64,000 bases of DNA, taken from the NCBI RefSeq assembly GCF_014219065.1, contig NZ_JACLGO010000009.1, positions 1-64,000 of the forward strand. Reading direction: 5' to 3'. The stretch is from Halopseudomonas xiamenensis. Lineage in GTDB: Bacteria; Pseudomonadota; Gammaproteobacteria; Pseudomonadales; Pseudomonadaceae. Under the pieces are notes generated by a model. The model made no database searches, was not told the origin of the DNA, and worked only from the letters and a program-made list of their open reading frames with translations. A program made the position numbers and the translations under genes. Of this stretch, positions 53,386-63,187 are shown one piece after another; the first letter of the stretch is position 1; each line of letters opens with the position of its first letter.

Positions 53386-56358
53386 TCAATCCTGCCGGGC
53401 CAGCATGCCTTCCGGCGGTGTGGTGAGGTAAGGCGCCAGTACCGGCGCCAGGCTTTTCAGCACCTGCGCCGGCAGCGCCGAGGTGAAGTGGAAGGCGCCG
53501 GCGTCCTCGCCGGGGACGAAGGCGGTCAGGGTGCCGAAGTGGTTGGGACCGAGGAAGAATACGAAGGTCGCGGTGCGGTTCATCACCTCGCTGGAGATCA
53601 CCGCGCCCCTGGCCGTCACGGTATGGATGCGATTGTCGCCGGTGCCAGTCTTGCCACCCACCTCCAGCGGCTCACCGCTGGCGCTCATGAACACACCCTG
53701 CAGGCGCCGCCCGGTACCATCGAGCACTACCGCCGAGAGCGACCGGCGCAGCGCCGCCGCCACCTCCGGGTGCAAGACCTGCCGCTCCCGGTCCGGCAAC
53801 GGCTCGAAGCGGGTCTCCCAGGGCGTGTCGGCGGCGAAATGCAGGCTGGTGATACGCCGCATATCCCGGCGCATGCCATCGTTGAGGATGACCCCCATCA
53901 GCTCGGCCAGCGCGCTGGGGCGGTCGCCAGAGCTGCCCAGGGCGGTACCCAGCGAGGGCACCAGGTGCGGGAACGGGTAACCCACCCGCTGCCAGCGCCG
54001 GTGCAGCGCATCGAAGGCTTCGCGTTCGAGCATAGTGCGGATGCGCACATTGCGCGCACTGGCATGCCGGGTGCGGAACAGCCAGCCATATACCTGCTGG
54101 CGCTCGACGGCGCTGGCCGACAGCACCTCATTGAGGGTGGCCTGGGGGTGCTGCTTGAGATAGCCGAGCAACCACAATTCCAGCGGGTGGACCTGCGCTA
54201 TGTAGCCCTGATCGGTCAGGTCGAAGCTGCCCGCGGCATAGGTACGGTACAGCCGCTCGATGCGTTCCGGCTTCTGCGGCACCCGCACGTGCTCCTCGAG
54301 ATAGGTCCGGAAAGTCTCGAAGTCCGCCTGCGGATAGAGGTTTCGATGCACCACCGACAGCCGTGCAGCAATCGGTTGGACCTCCTTGAGCAGACGTTCG
54401 AAGCGTTGCTGCTCGTTCATGCCGGCATAGCGCCGCCAGAAGCGCTGCAGATAGACCCGCCCCTCGCGGTCGGCGAAGGTCTGCAGGTAGGCCTTGCGCC
54501 GCGGATCGCGGTCATTGCTCAGCAGGCTATCGGCATTCTCCACACTCTGCTCCAGGCTGTAGCGCACCACGTCGCGCAACAGACGCACGAAAGGCAGGTT
54601 CAGCGACTCCTGCAGCGCCTGCTGCACGGTGACGATGCGGTTGTTGTCCTGCTTGCGGAAGTTGTTGAAGCGCTGCACCCCACCACCGGTGAAGAACTGC
54701 TCCCAGGGCGAGGCGGAATAGCGGCGCTGCAGCGCGGCCTCGAGCATCTCCGCCAGGCTCGCTTGTGGCCGCGCCTGCAGATACTCGGTGGCCCAGCGGG
54801 TCAGAGGATCGCCATGCTCGGTCCTGGCCTGGCGCAGGGTCTGCACGTCAGCCCCGGCCAGTTCGCCATGCAGCTCGGCGATGATTTCCAGATAGCTGGT
54901 CAGCACCCGCAGCTTGGCGGTCGAGCCCAGCTCCAGCTTGCTGCCGGCGTTCAGGTCGAACGGCAGGCCAGTGGTATCGGTCTGCACCCGTACCTGGTTG
55001 CCCGAGGCGGTACGCTCCATCAAGGTGAAGCTGTAGCGCACCTGCGCCGCCTGCTGGCGTGACAGCAGGGTTTCCCCCAGCAATCCTGCCTGGGCGGCGG
55101 CCTGCTCATCGGCCAGGTTTTCCAGGAAGGCGCTGACAGCGCGCTGCAGGCCCACATCCAGACTGCTGCTGGCGGTCAGGTCGAGACGGTCCAGGTCATA
55201 GAAGGGTCGCCCCAGCAGCGATGCCAGCTGGTTGCGGGTGACCCGCGCAGCCTTGTCGGCGCTGGTATGCTCCAGCAGTGGCTCGGTCTGCCAGTCGCGA
55301 AACGCCATCGGCGTGCGCAGCGCGGTCTGCGCCAGCTCCTCATCGATACGCTGGTGGCTGGCCAGCAGGCGGATATGGCTGTCGACCAGCTCCTGCAGCT
55401 CGGCTCGCCCGCCGAGCAGATACCAGCTGGGCCGACGCTGGGCGATGATCAACGCCAGGGCCTGGCGCAGCGCCAGCGCCTGGGCGTCCAGCCCGCGCTC
55501 ACCATCGAGGCTACTGCTGAAATTGTCGATATCCTCGGCGAACCAGACCCACAGCGCATCGCCGATGCCATGCACTTCGCCATGCCCGGGCGCCGCCGTC
55601 AACGGCACACTGTTCAGATAGTCACGCACCAGTTGCCGGCGTGCCTCCATTGTCTCCGGCCCGTTCATGTAGGCCCGCACGCTGGCCGAGGCCATCTGCC
55701 GCAACTTGTCCATTGGCGTCAGGGTGCGTCCCTCAAAGGAATGGCGGTATTTTTCCTTCTGCGTGGCCAGGGTACTGGCGCCGTGGCTGGGACCATCGCC
55801 GCCCAGCGAACTGACTACCATGGCCACCGAGGCGCCCGCCAGGCGCGGCCAGTCCACCGCCGGGTTGGCTCTCGGCAATGCCGGGTCCAGCAGGTGGCGG
55901 TTCTCGATGAACAGCAGGGCTTCCACCAGCAGTGCCGGAATGCTGTCGAACTCACTGATGCTGAAACGAGGATAGGTGAACTGGTAGATCGGCTCGCCTT
56001 GATAGTCGACCACCCGCAGGCCCGCGTGGGTCTTTTCCTGGTACGGCAGGTACAGTCCGTGATCGGCATAGTCCAGCAGTTCACTGGAGAAGCGCACCTG
56101 GCGACTGACGCCATAGCCCTGCTGCTGCAGCCGCGGCTGCAGGTCCGGAATCAGGCTGTAACCCAGTCGCTGATTGAACGGGCCGGCCTGGGGAAAGCGA
56201 ATAGCCTCGCTCTCACCCTCATCGAGCTGGTATTGAAGCCGACTGGCATAATCGCTGATCCACTGCGACTGGAACCAGGCATACCGGAACTCGAAGCCTG
56301 CCACGCAGAACAGCGCCAAGGATACGACACCCACCACAAGCCAGATCCGCAGCCTCAT
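53386..56358 (-). CDS. divergent class A PBP-like protein (transglycosylase plus transpeptidase domains)
   Basis: 990 aa. An N-terminal membrane anchor (about 5-25) precedes a GT51-like domain: FIENRHLLD for the catalytic Glu region, HGASTLATQ for the GxST motif, and RDYLNSVPL. Motif 3 (DKLRQMASASVRAYM) lacks the usual RKxxE glutamate. The transpeptidase-like domain has SxxK in GSTAKLRV and KTGTG near the C-terminus. Insertions make it longer than PBP1a. It may be a specialised peptidoglycan synthase. GGGGGG-AGT abuts the ATG at 56358; a GTG at 56373 is an alternative start. Confidence 0.85.
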   Translation of the reverse strand: MRLRIWLVVGVVSLALFCVAGFEFRYAWFQSQWISDYASRLQYQLDEGESEAIRFPQAGPFNQRLGYSLIPDLQPRLQQQGYGVSRQVRFSSELLDYADHGLYLPYQEKTHAGLRVVDYQGEPIYQFTYPRFSISEFDSIPALLVEALLFIENRHLLDPALPRANPAVDWPRLAGASVAMVVSSLGGDGPSHGASTLATQKEKYRHSFEGRTLTPMDKLRQMASASVRAYMNGPETMEARRQLVRDYLNSVPLTAAPGHGEVHGIGDALWVWFAEDIDNFSSSLDGERGLDAQALALRQALALIIAQRRPSWYLLGGRAELQELVDSHIRLLASHQRIDEELAQTALRTPMAFRDWQTEPLLEHTSADKAARVTRNQLASLLGRPFYDLDRLDLTASSSLDVGLQRAVSAFLENLADEQAAAQAGLLGETLLSRQQAAQVRYSFTLMERTASGNQVRVQTDTTGLPFDLNAGSKLELGSTAKLRVLTSYLEIIAELHGELAGADVQTLRQARTEHGDPLTRWATEYLQARPQASLAEMLEAALQRRYSASPWEQFFTGGGVQRFNNFRKQDNNRIVTVQQALQESLNLPFVRLLRDVVRYSLEQSVENADSLLSNDRDPRRKAYLQTFADREGRVYLQRFWRRYAGMNEQQRFERLLKEVQPIAARLSVVHRNLYPQADFETFRTYLEEHVRVPQKPERIERLYRTYAAGSFDLTDQGYIAQVHPLELWLLGYLKQHPQATLNEVLSASAVERQQVYGWLFRTRHASARNVRIRTMLEREAFDALHRRWQRVGYPFPHLVPSLGTALGSSGDRPSALAELMGVILNDGMRRDMRRITSLHFAADTPWETRFEPLPDRERQVLHPEVAAALRRSLSAVVLDGTGRRLQGVFMSASGEPLEVGGKTGTGDNRIHTVTARGAVISSEVMNRTATFVFFLGPNHFGTLTAFVPGEDAGAFHFTSALPAQVLKSLAPVLAPYLTTPPEGMLARQD

Positions 56359-56493
56359 ACTCCCCCCGTTCACTGGTTCGCTTTCAGTCTAGTTCAGGGC
56401 CGGGATTCCAGCCGCGCGATTTGCGGCTGGATCGCGTCGTTCTGCGGCTGCGACAAGGCTGGGGGTGGCGCTTGTCTGCGCCGCAACGACATA

Positions 56494-56519
56494 TGAAAAG
56501 GCCGGGACTAGCCCGGCCT
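56494..56519 (-). terminator. intrinsic terminator after the small secreted protein gene
   Basis: An 8-bp GC-rich stem (AGGCCGGG/CCCGGCCT, loop of 5) is followed on the minus strand by TTTTC. It lies 17 bp beyond the stop codon at 56537. Confidence 0.75.
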
Positions 56520-56536
56520 GTAAAGTACTGCAACAC

Positions 56537-56806
56537 TTAACCACTACCGCTACCCGCACCACTGGCATCACCGCCGCCACCGGTGCCACCACCGGCACCA
56601 TCCCGGTTGGACGGGTTATCCGGATGGGTCGGCGGAGCGTCAGGATTGGAACTGGTCGGATCATAGGCTCCGGAATCCTGTTTGCGCTCATCCATGGTCT
56701 TTCTGTCCTTGTCCTTGTCACCGTCATGATCGTGGGCCACAGCCACCGGTACAGCAGCGGCCAATGCAAAACTGAACAAAGCGCTATAGATCAGTTGCTG
56801 TTTCAT
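56537..56806 (-). CDS. small secreted Asp- and Gly-rich protein
   Basis: 89 aa. A clear signal peptide (KQQLIYSALFSFALAAAVPVAVA) is followed by AHDHDGDKDKDRK, a Pro/Asn/Asp middle, and a Gly-rich tail. The mature region is low in complexity and probably disordered; the Asp/His stretch might bind metal ions. GGAGGA-like ribosome binding site (TGGAGGAACAC before the ATG) and its own terminator show it is a real monocistronic gene. The function is unknown. Confidence 0.85.
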   Translation of the reverse strand: MKQQLIYSALFSFALAAAVPVAVAHDHDGDKDKDRKTMDERKQDSGAYDPTSSNPDAPPTHPDNPSNRDGAGGGTGGGGDASGAGSGSG

Positions 56807-56966
56807 GTGTTCCTCCAGGTGTATTCAGGGGACTACAGAAAAATAGAAATTCAATGCCGCCGATGGTTCAACCAGAAATACCGCACCAGCTCTGCAAAAT
56901 CTGGTTTTGCTTGGCTGCCTGTGGAAAAATACGCCCCTTCCCTCCTTATCCGAGTCCGATAACGCC

Positions 56967-58346
56967 ATGCCCCGATTGTCACTGGATGAGCTTACGGCCG
57001 AGTGGCAGCACCAGCTGGACAACTGCCCCGACCATATCAGGCAACTGACGGCGCAGTTGGCGGTGCAGCACAAGACCGAATTGGCCGCGCACTTCTATGC
57101 GGTGATGCTGCAACACCCCGAGGCTGCGCTGTTTCTGTCCCATGAGGAGGTGAAGAGCCGCCTGAGCAGCTCCATGGAGAACTGGGTGTGCAACCTGTAC
57201 TCCACCCGCGACACCACGGACATCCAGTCGGTGATCGCCCATCAGAACAAGATCGGCGAAGTGCATGCCCGTGTGTCCATCCCGGTGCACCTGGTGCTGC
57301 GCGGCGCTCGCTTGCTCAAGCGCCGGCTGATAGAGATCCTGCGCACCGCCCTGCCGCCCCAGCAGGCGGCCATGGCCAGCAGCTTCGCCATGACCCTGAT
57401 CGACCTGGCCATGGAGATCATGAGCCATGCCTATTCCGCCTCGCATGACCGCCACTCCCGCGCCGAGGAAAGCTACCGCCTGTTCGCCGTGACCCAGAAC
57501 ATCGCCAGCGAGAAGGAGAAGCAGCGCGCCGCCCTGCTCGACTGGGAGAACCAGTTGATGTTCGACCACGCCATGAGCCTGACCGCGGATCAGTTGCCAC
57601 GCCTGCGCGCCTCCGAGTTCGGCCTGTGGTTCCGCCACAAGGGCGCCCATGGCTTCGAGGGTGCGTTGGAGACCGGACTGATCCTCGATGCCATGGCGCA
57701 GATAGATGATGTGCTGCTGCCGCTGTTCGCGCTGCGCGAGCCTGGCGCCGATCCGCAGAAGAACCTGCAGTTGCTGCGGGATCTGCGCGAGCAGACCAAG
57801 AGCATCGCCTATCACCTGGACCTGTTGTTCGAGCAGAACAACGAACTCGAATCCGGCCGCGATGTGCTGACCCGCCTGTTGAATCGCAAGTTCCTGTCCG
57901 TGGTGCTGAACAAGCAGATCAACTATGCGCGAGACACCAACAACAGCTTCGCCGTGCTGTCCATCGACCTGGACCATTTCAAGCAGATCAACGATACCCA
58001 CGGCCACGAGGCGGGCGACCTGGTGCTGCAGCAGTTCGCCAGCATGCTGCTGAACAAGAGCCGCGCCGGGGATTACCTGTTCCGCATGGGCGGTGAGGAG
58101 TTCCTGATGATCATGGTCGACGTCAACGCCAACAGCGCCCGGCGCGCCGCGGAAAAGATCCGCGCGCTGACTGCCGCCGAAGTGTTCCGCCTGCCCCAGG
58201 AAACGACTATCCACGTCACCGCCAGCCTGGGCCTGGCCCTGTTCACCGGCCACCCAGACTACCAGCAACTGCTGCGCCGCGCCGACAGCGCCCTGTACGA
58301 AGCCAAGCACAGCGGCCGCGATCAGGTGGTGGTGGCGCGGGACTGA
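56967..58346 (+). CDS. globin-coupled diguanylate cyclase
   Basis: 459 aa. Residues about 1-160 form a globin sensor domain with a proximal-His candidate in IGEVHARVSIPVHLV. A helical middle domain follows, then a GGDEF domain with DVLTRLLNRKF, SIDLDHFKQIND and active-site FRMGGEEF. The I-site RAGD is present. It resembles E. coli DosC (DgcO): haem-bound O2 would control c-di-GMP synthesis. The start at 56967 aligns with the globin domain; the ribosome binding site is weak. Confidence 0.93.
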   Translation: MPRLSLDELTAEWQHQLDNCPDHIRQLTAQLAVQHKTELAAHFYAVMLQHPEAALFLSHEEVKSRLSSSMENWVCNLYSTRDTTDIQSVIAHQNKIGEVHARVSIPVHLVLRGARLLKRRLIEILRTALPPQQAAMASSFAMTLIDLAMEIMSHAYSASHDRHSRAEESYRLFAVTQNIASEKEKQRAALLDWENQLMFDHAMSLTADQLPRLRASEFGLWFRHKGAHGFEGALETGLILDAMAQIDDVLLPLFALREPGADPQKNLQLLRDLREQTKSIAYHLDLLFEQNNELESGRDVLTRLLNRKFLSVVLNKQINYARDTNNSFAVLSIDLDHFKQINDTHGHEAGDLVLQQFASMLLNKSRAGDYLFRMGGEEFLMIMVDVNANSARRAAEKIRALTAAEVFRLPQETTIHVTASLGLALFTGHPDYQQLLRRADSALYEAKHSGRDQVVVARD

Positions 58347-58447
58347 GGCTGGCATTTGCCCGCCAGGGCTTCTAGAATACGCGCCATCCGCAGCAGGCTC
58401 GCATCGACGCGGCCTGCCGGCTTCTTCCCTATCCGGTTTCACTCTTC

Positions 58448-59641
58448 ATGACAACGTCCAATACCGCCCAACAGGGCAGCTGGCTCAGTGTAGTCGCGCT
58501 GGCCCTGGCTGCATTCATTTTCAATACCACCGAGTTCGCCCCGGTGGCGCTGCTCAGCGACATCGGCGCCAGCTTCGGCATGCTGCCCGAGCAGGTCGGG
58601 CTGATCCTCACCGTGTACGCCTGGCTGGTGGCGCTGACCTCGCTGCCACTGATGCTGCTGACCCGCAACATCGAACGGCGCAAGCTGCTGATGGGCGTCT
58701 TCGTGCTGTTCATCGCCAGCCACCTGCTGTCATTCCTGGCCTGGAGCTACGAGGCGCTGGTGGTCAGTCGCGTCGGTATCGCCCTGGCCCATGCGGTGTT
58801 CTGGTCGATCACCGCCTCCCTGGCGGTACGTGTCGCGCCAGCAGGCCGCGAGGCCCAGGCCCTCGGCCTGCTGGCCACCGGCACCACCCTGGCCATGGTG
58901 CTGGGTATTCCGCTGGGCCGCCTGGTCGGAGAGCTGGTGGGCTGGCGTATCACCTTCCTCGGCGTGGCCATACTGGCATTGCTGATCCTGATCTGCCTGG
59001 CGCGCATGCTGCCGCGACTGCCAAGCCACAACTCCGGCTCGCTGCGCAGCCTGCCGCTGCTGGTCAGGCGCCCGGCGCTGATGGTGGTGTTCGCCCTGGT
59101 GGTGATCGGGGTGACGGCGCAGTTCACCGCCTACAGTTACATCGAACCCTTCGCCCGCGAGATCGCCGGGCTGGTCGGCAACCAGATCACCGTGCTGTTG
59201 CTGTTGTTCGGCGGTGCCGGACTGGTCGGAGCCGGACTGTTCAGTCGCTACAGCCCACGCTACCCGCGCAGCGTGCTGGTCGGCACCATGCTCGCCCTGG
59301 CGCTGTGCATGCTGCTGTTGACGCTCTCAGCTGCCAGCATCTGGAGTCTGGGACTGGTCTGCTTCATCTGGGGCATCGCCATCCTCGGCTTCACCCTGGC
59401 CCTGCAATCGCGGGTACTGAAACTGGCCTCCGACGCCACCGATGTGGGCATGGCACTGTTCTCCGGCCTGTACAACCTCGGCATCGGCGCCGGCGCGTTG
59501 CTCGGCAGCCAGGTCACCAGCCACCTGGGTCTGATCAATATCGGCCTGGTCGGCGGCGCACTCGCCCTGGCCGCATTGCTGCTGTGCCTGACCGCCATGT
59601 GGCGCCTGCCCCCGCAGATGCCGGTGGCGCAGACGGCATAA
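58448..59641 (+). CDS. sotB: sugar efflux transporter SotB
   Basis: 397-aa MFS exporter with 12 helices. Long stretches match E. coli SotB/Yde[26 protein letters not shown]-type loop ([12 protein letters not shown]), [14 protein letters not shown] and [13 protein letters not shown]. SotB exports arabinose and IPTG-like sugars in E. coli; the substrate here is unknown. The ATG follows a short leader after the diguanylate cyclase gene. Confidence 0.92.
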   Translation: MTTSNTAQQGSWLSVVALALAAFIFNTTEFAPVALLSDIGASFGMLPEQVGLILTVYAWLVALTSLPLMLLTRNIERRKLLMGVFVLFIASHLLSFLAWSYEALVVSRVGIALAHAVFWSITASLAVRVAPAGREAQALGLLATGTTLAMVLGIPLGRLVGELVGWRITFLGVAILALLILICLARMLPRLPSHNSGSLRSLPLLVRRPALMVVFALVVIGVTAQFTAYSYIEPFAREIAGLVGNQITVLLLLFGGAGLVGAGLFSRYSPRYPRSVLVGTMLALALCMLLLTLSAASIWSLGLVCFIWGIAILGFTLALQSRVLKLASDATDVGMALFSGLYNLGIGAGALLGSQVTSHLGLINIGLVGGALALAALLLCLTAMWRLPPQMPVAQTA

Positions 59642-59740
59642 TAAATTATCCGGCACGGGAAAACTTTGGCGCTTCGGCCTGTCCAACTCTCAGCGAGACG
59701 GACAGGACCGCACGTCACAATCAATCCAACCGAGGTATCC

Positions 59741-60448
59741 ATGAATACGCGAAGTCTGCTCGACCAGTTGCTCAATGCCGGCAAGGACCTGCTGCAGAAC
59801 CAGAACCCGGGCCAGCCAAACCGGGACACCGCCCCACGCAGCGATTCCCCCTTGGGTGGCCTGCTGGGCAGTGTCGGTGGCGGCATGCTTGGCGGTAGCG
59901 CCATCAGCCTGCTGATGGGCAGCAAGAAGGCACGCAAGATGACCGGCAAGGTGGTCACCTACGGCGGCCTGGCCGCCCTCGGCGTGGTCGCCTACAAGGC
60001 CTACAGCAACTGGCAGCAAAAGCAGCAGCAACCCGGTCAGCCGGTGATCGAACCACAGCCGCGCACCGTGGACCGGGTGCCCGCGGCGGAAGTCGAACAG
60101 CACAGCCAGGCGATCCTGCTGGCGCTGATCGGTGCGGCCAAGGCGGATGGCCATATCGATGATCGCGAGCGGCAGCTGATCGACGACGCCGTCGCCAAGC
60201 TCACCGGCGATACCCAACTGCAGCACTGGTTCGACCAGCAACTGCGCCAACCACTGGAACCGACGAGCATCGCCCGCGCCGCCGCCACCCCCGAAATCGC
60301 CGCCGAGATGTACCTGGCCAGCCTGATCGTGGTGGACGAGGAGAGCTACATGGAACGTGCCTACCTGGATGAACTGGCGCGCCAGCTGAAGCTGGAACCC
60401 GGCCTTAAGAACGAACTGGAAACCCAGGCCCGTACTCACCTGCGTTGA
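59741..60448 (+). CDS. TerB-like/DUF533 family protein (YebE-like)
   Basis: 235 aa. A Gly-rich N-terminal segment (LGGLLGSVGGGMLGGSAISLLMGSKKARK) and one probable membrane helix precede a TerB-like helical domain (ALIGAAKADGHIDDRERQLI) with the acidic residues of the tellurite-resistance fold. YebE relatives respond to envelope stress; direct tellurite resistance is not implied. GAGG precedes the ATG at 59741. A CCTGTCC/GGACAGG inverted repeat (59678-59706) lies just upstream. Confidence 0.88.
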   Translation: MNTRSLLDQLLNAGKDLLQNQNPGQPNRDTAPRSDSPLGGLLGSVGGGMLGGSAISLLMGSKKARKMTGKVVTYGGLAALGVVAYKAYSNWQQKQQQPGQPVIEPQPRTVDRVPAAEVEQHSQAILLALIGAAKADGHIDDRERQLIDDAVAKLTGDTQLQHWFDQQLRQPLEPTSIARAAATPEIAAEMYLASLIVVDEESYMERAYLDELARQLKLEPGLKNELETQARTHLR

Positions 60449-60473
60449 GCCACTCCCTTATAGAAAGTGTGGA

Positions 60474-60500
60474 GGCGAGGCAGCTATCTGCCACCTCGCC
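60474..60500. terminator. bidirectional hairpin between terB-like gene and clpB
   Basis: GGCGAGG and CCTCGCC arms enclose an inner GGCAG/CTGCC pairing in the 59-bp gap between the convergent stops. The T-runs are poor on both sides, so it may terminate inefficiently. Confidence 0.45.
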
Positions 60501-60507
60501 CCATGGC

Positions 60508-63075
60508 TCAGCTGCTGAACACGAAGTCCTCGCCTGCCACTCCCGCCTTGATGGTCGCACCCGGCTCGAAGTCGCCGGCCAGGATGCGCTGGGCCAGCGG
60601 GTTTTCGATCCAGCGCTGGATCGCGCGCTTGAGCGGGCGGGCGCCGTAGACCGGGTCGTAGCCGACGGCGATGAGTTTCTCCAGGGCCTCGTCGCTCAGT
60701 TCCAGATTCAGTTCGCGTTCGGCCAGTCGCTGGCGCAGGCGGCTCATCTGGATCTCGGCGATGCCGCCGATCTGCTCCTTGCCCAGCGGCTCGAACACCA
60801 CCACCTCGTCGATGCGGTTGACGAATTCCGGGCGGAAGTGCTGGCCGACCGCATCCATCACCGCGGCGCGCTGCGCTTCCGGATCACCGACCAGTTCCTG
60901 GATCTGCGCCGAGCCCAGGTTCGAGGTCATCACGATCACCGTGTTGCGGAAATCCACGGTACGGCCCTGGCTGTCGGTCAGGCGGCCATCTTCCAGCACC
61001 TGCAGCAGGATGTTGAACACATCCGGGTGGGCCTTCTCGACCTCGTCCATCAGGATCACCGAGTACGGCTTGCGACGTACCGCTTCGGTCAGGTAGCCCC
61101 CTTCCTCATAGCCGACATAACCCGGAGGCGCACCGATCAGTCGGGCCACCGAGTGTTTCTCCATGAATTCGGACATGTCGATGCGCACCATGGCCTCTTC
61201 GGTATCGAACAGGAACTCGGCCAGCGCCTTGCACAGCTCGGTCTTGCCCACCCCGGTCGGGCCAAGGAACAGGAAAGAGCCGCTGGGGCGGTTCGGGTCC
61301 GACAGGCCGGCGCGCGAACGGCGCACCGCGTTGGATACCGCCACCACCGCCTCGTCCTGGCCGATCACCCGCTTGTGCAGCTCCTGCTCCATACGCAGCA
61401 GCTTGTCACGCTCACCTTCGAGCATCTTGGATACCGGGATGCCGGTCCACTTGGACACCACCTCGGCGATTTCCTCGTCGGTGACCTTGTTGCGCAGCAG
61501 TTGGTTCTCGGTCTTGCCATGCTGCTCGGCCATCTGCTGGCTGCGCTCCAGATCCGGGATGATGCCGTACTGCAGCTCGGCCATGCGGTTCAGGTCGCCC
61601 TTGCGCCGGGCGTTCTCCAGCTCCTGCTTGGCCTGCTCGATCTTCTCCTGCAACTGCGCAGTACCCTGCACTTCGGCCTTCTCGGACTTCCAGATTTCCT
61701 CCAGATCGGCGTACTCGCGCTCCAGGCGATCGATGTCCTCCTCCAGCTTCTCGAGCCGCTTGATGGTGGCTTCGTCGTCTTCCTTCTTCAGCGCCTCGCG
61801 CTCGACCTTGAGCTGGATCAGCCGGCGATCCAGGCGGTCCAGCTCCTCGGGCTTGGAGTCGATCTCCATGCGGATGCGGCTGGCCGCCTCGTCGATCAGG
61901 TCGATGGCCTTGTCCGGCAACTGGCGGTCGGTGATATAGCGGTGCGACAGCTTGGCCGCAGCGATGATCGCGCCGTCGGTGATGGCCACCTTGTGGTGTA
62001 CCTCGTAACGCTCCTTGAGGCCGCGCAGGATGGCGATGGTGTCTTCCTCGCTGGGCTCGTCGACCAGTACCTTCTGGAAGCGCCGCTCCAGCGCCGCGTC
62101 CTTCTCGATGTACTGGCGGTACTCGTCCAGGGTGGTGGCGCCCACGCAGTGCAGCTCACCGCGCGCCAGGGCCGGCTTGAGCATGTTGCCGGCATCCATC
62201 GAACCCTCGGCCTTGCCGGCGCCGACCATGGTGTGCAGCTCGTCGATGAACAGGATGATCTGGCCTTCCTGTTTGCCCAGCTCGTTGAGCACGGCTTTCA
62301 GGCGCTCCTCGAACTCGCCGCGGAACTTGGCGCCGGCGATCAGCGAGCCCATGTCCAGCGACAGCAGGCGCTTGCCCTTCAGGCCATCGGGTACCTCGCC
62401 ATTGATGATGCGCTGGGCCAGCCCCTCGACGATGGCGGTCTTGCCCACGCCGGGCTCACCGATCAGCACCGGGTTGTTCTTGGTCCGGCGCTGCAGTACC
62501 TGTACGGTGCGGCGAATCTCGTCGTCGCGGCCGATGACCGGATCGAGCTTGCCTTCCTCGGCCTTTCTGGTCAGGTCGACGGTGTATTTGTCCAGCGCCT
62601 GGCGGGATTCCTCGGCATTGGCGTCGTTCACGGTTGCACCTCCGCGCAGGTTGTCGATGGCGGTTTCCAGGGCCTTCTTCGATACACCCTGGGCCAACAG
62701 GATCTTGCCCAGGCGGGTGCTGTCGTCCAGCGCCGCGAGCAATACCAGCTCGCTGGAGATGAACTGGTCACCGCGCTTCTGCGCCAGTGCATCGGCCTTG
62801 TTCAGTAGGCGTGCCAGGTCCTGGGACAGGTTGATGTCGCCGGTGGGGTTGCTGATGGTCGGCAACTGGTCGATGGCCGTGCTCAATTGCTGGCGCAGAC
62901 TGTTGAGGTCGAAGCCGACTTGCAGCAACAGCGGCTTGATCGAGCCCTGTTGCTGCTCGATCAGCGCCAGCAGCAGGTGCAGCGGCTCGATCTGGTTGTG
63001 GTCACGGCCCACGGCCAACGACTGGGCGTCGGACAGGGCCATCTGCAGGGTGCTGGTCAGGCGGTCGATACGCAT
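60508..63075 (-). CDS. clpB: ATP-dependent disaggregase ClpB
   Basis: 855-aa AAA+ chaperone that rescues aggregated proteins with DnaK/DnaJ/GrpE. In order: N-terminal domain, AAA-1 with Walker A GEPGVGKT, a coiled-coil M domain (about 400-530) that distinguishes ClpB from ClpA, AAA-2 with GPTGVGKTE and [11 protein letters not shown], and a small C-terminal domain. AGGA precedes the ATG. A sigma-32-type promoter lies upstream. Confidence 0.98.
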   Translation of the reverse strand: MRIDRLTSTLQMALSDAQSLAVGRDHNQIEPLHLLLALIEQQQGSIKPLLLQVGFDLNSLRQQLSTAIDQLPTISNPTGDINLSQDLARLLNKADALAQKRGDQFISSELVLLAALDDSTRLGKILLAQGVSKKALETAIDNLRGGATVNDANAEESRQALDKYTVDLTRKAEEGKLDPVIGRDDEIRRTVQVLQRRTKNNPVLIGEPGVGKTAIVEGLAQRIINGEVPDGLKGKRLLSLDMGSLIAGAKFRGEFEERLKAVLNELGKQEGQIILFIDELHTMVGAGKAEGSMDAGNMLKPALARGELHCVGATTLDEYRQYIEKDAALERRFQKVLVDEPSEEDTIAILRGLKERYEVHHKVAITDGAIIAAAKLSHRYITDRQLPDKAIDLIDEAASRIRMEIDSKPEELDRLDRRLIQLKVEREALKKEDDEATIKRLEKLEEDIDRLEREYADLEEIWKSEKAEVQGTAQLQEKIEQAKQELENARRKGDLNRMAELQYGIIPDLERSQQMAEQHGKTENQLLRNKVTDEEIAEVVSKWTGIPVSKMLEGERDKLLRMEQELHKRVIGQDEAVVAVSNAVRRSRAGLSDPNRPSGSFLFLGPTGVGKTELCKALAEFLFDTEEAMVRIDMSEFMEKHSVARLIGAPPGYVGYEEGGYLTEAVRRKPYSVILMDEVEKAHPDVFNILLQVLEDGRLTDSQGRTVDFRNTVIVMTSNLGSAQIQELVGDPEAQRAAVMDAVGQHFRPEFVNRIDEVVVFEPLGKEQIGGIAEIQMSRLRQRLAERELNLELSDEALEKLIAVGYDPVYGARPLKRAIQRWIENPLAQRILAGDFEPGATIKAGVAGEDFVFSS

Positions 63076-63139
63076 GGAGTCAATCCTTATCGGGCAGGCC
63101 GGAGGCGGGCTCCGGCAAGATTCATATGAGATGAATGAT

Positions 63140-63167
63140 AGATGAGGATTATTATTGCGCTTTCAAG
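63140..63167 (-). promoter_or_regulatory. sigma-32 heat-shock promoter of clpB
   Basis: On the minus strand, CTTGAAA (63167-63161), a 13-bp spacer and CCTCATCT (63147-63140) match the RpoH consensus CTTGAAA-N11-16-CCCCATNT with one difference in the -10. The predicted transcript starts about 55 nt before the clpB ATG. Confidence 0.85.
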
Positions 63168-63187
63168 GGGGAAGACACTGACCAGTG

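Noticed and set aside
59741-60448. Tellurite resistance determinant
   Set aside because: The TerB-like fold alone does not imply tellurite resistance; no terC/terD/terZ partners are nearby.
60445-62808. A very long plus-strand open frame opposite clpB
   Set aside because: It mirrors the codon structure of clpB in a GC-rich genome, has no ribosome binding site and no recognisable protein features.
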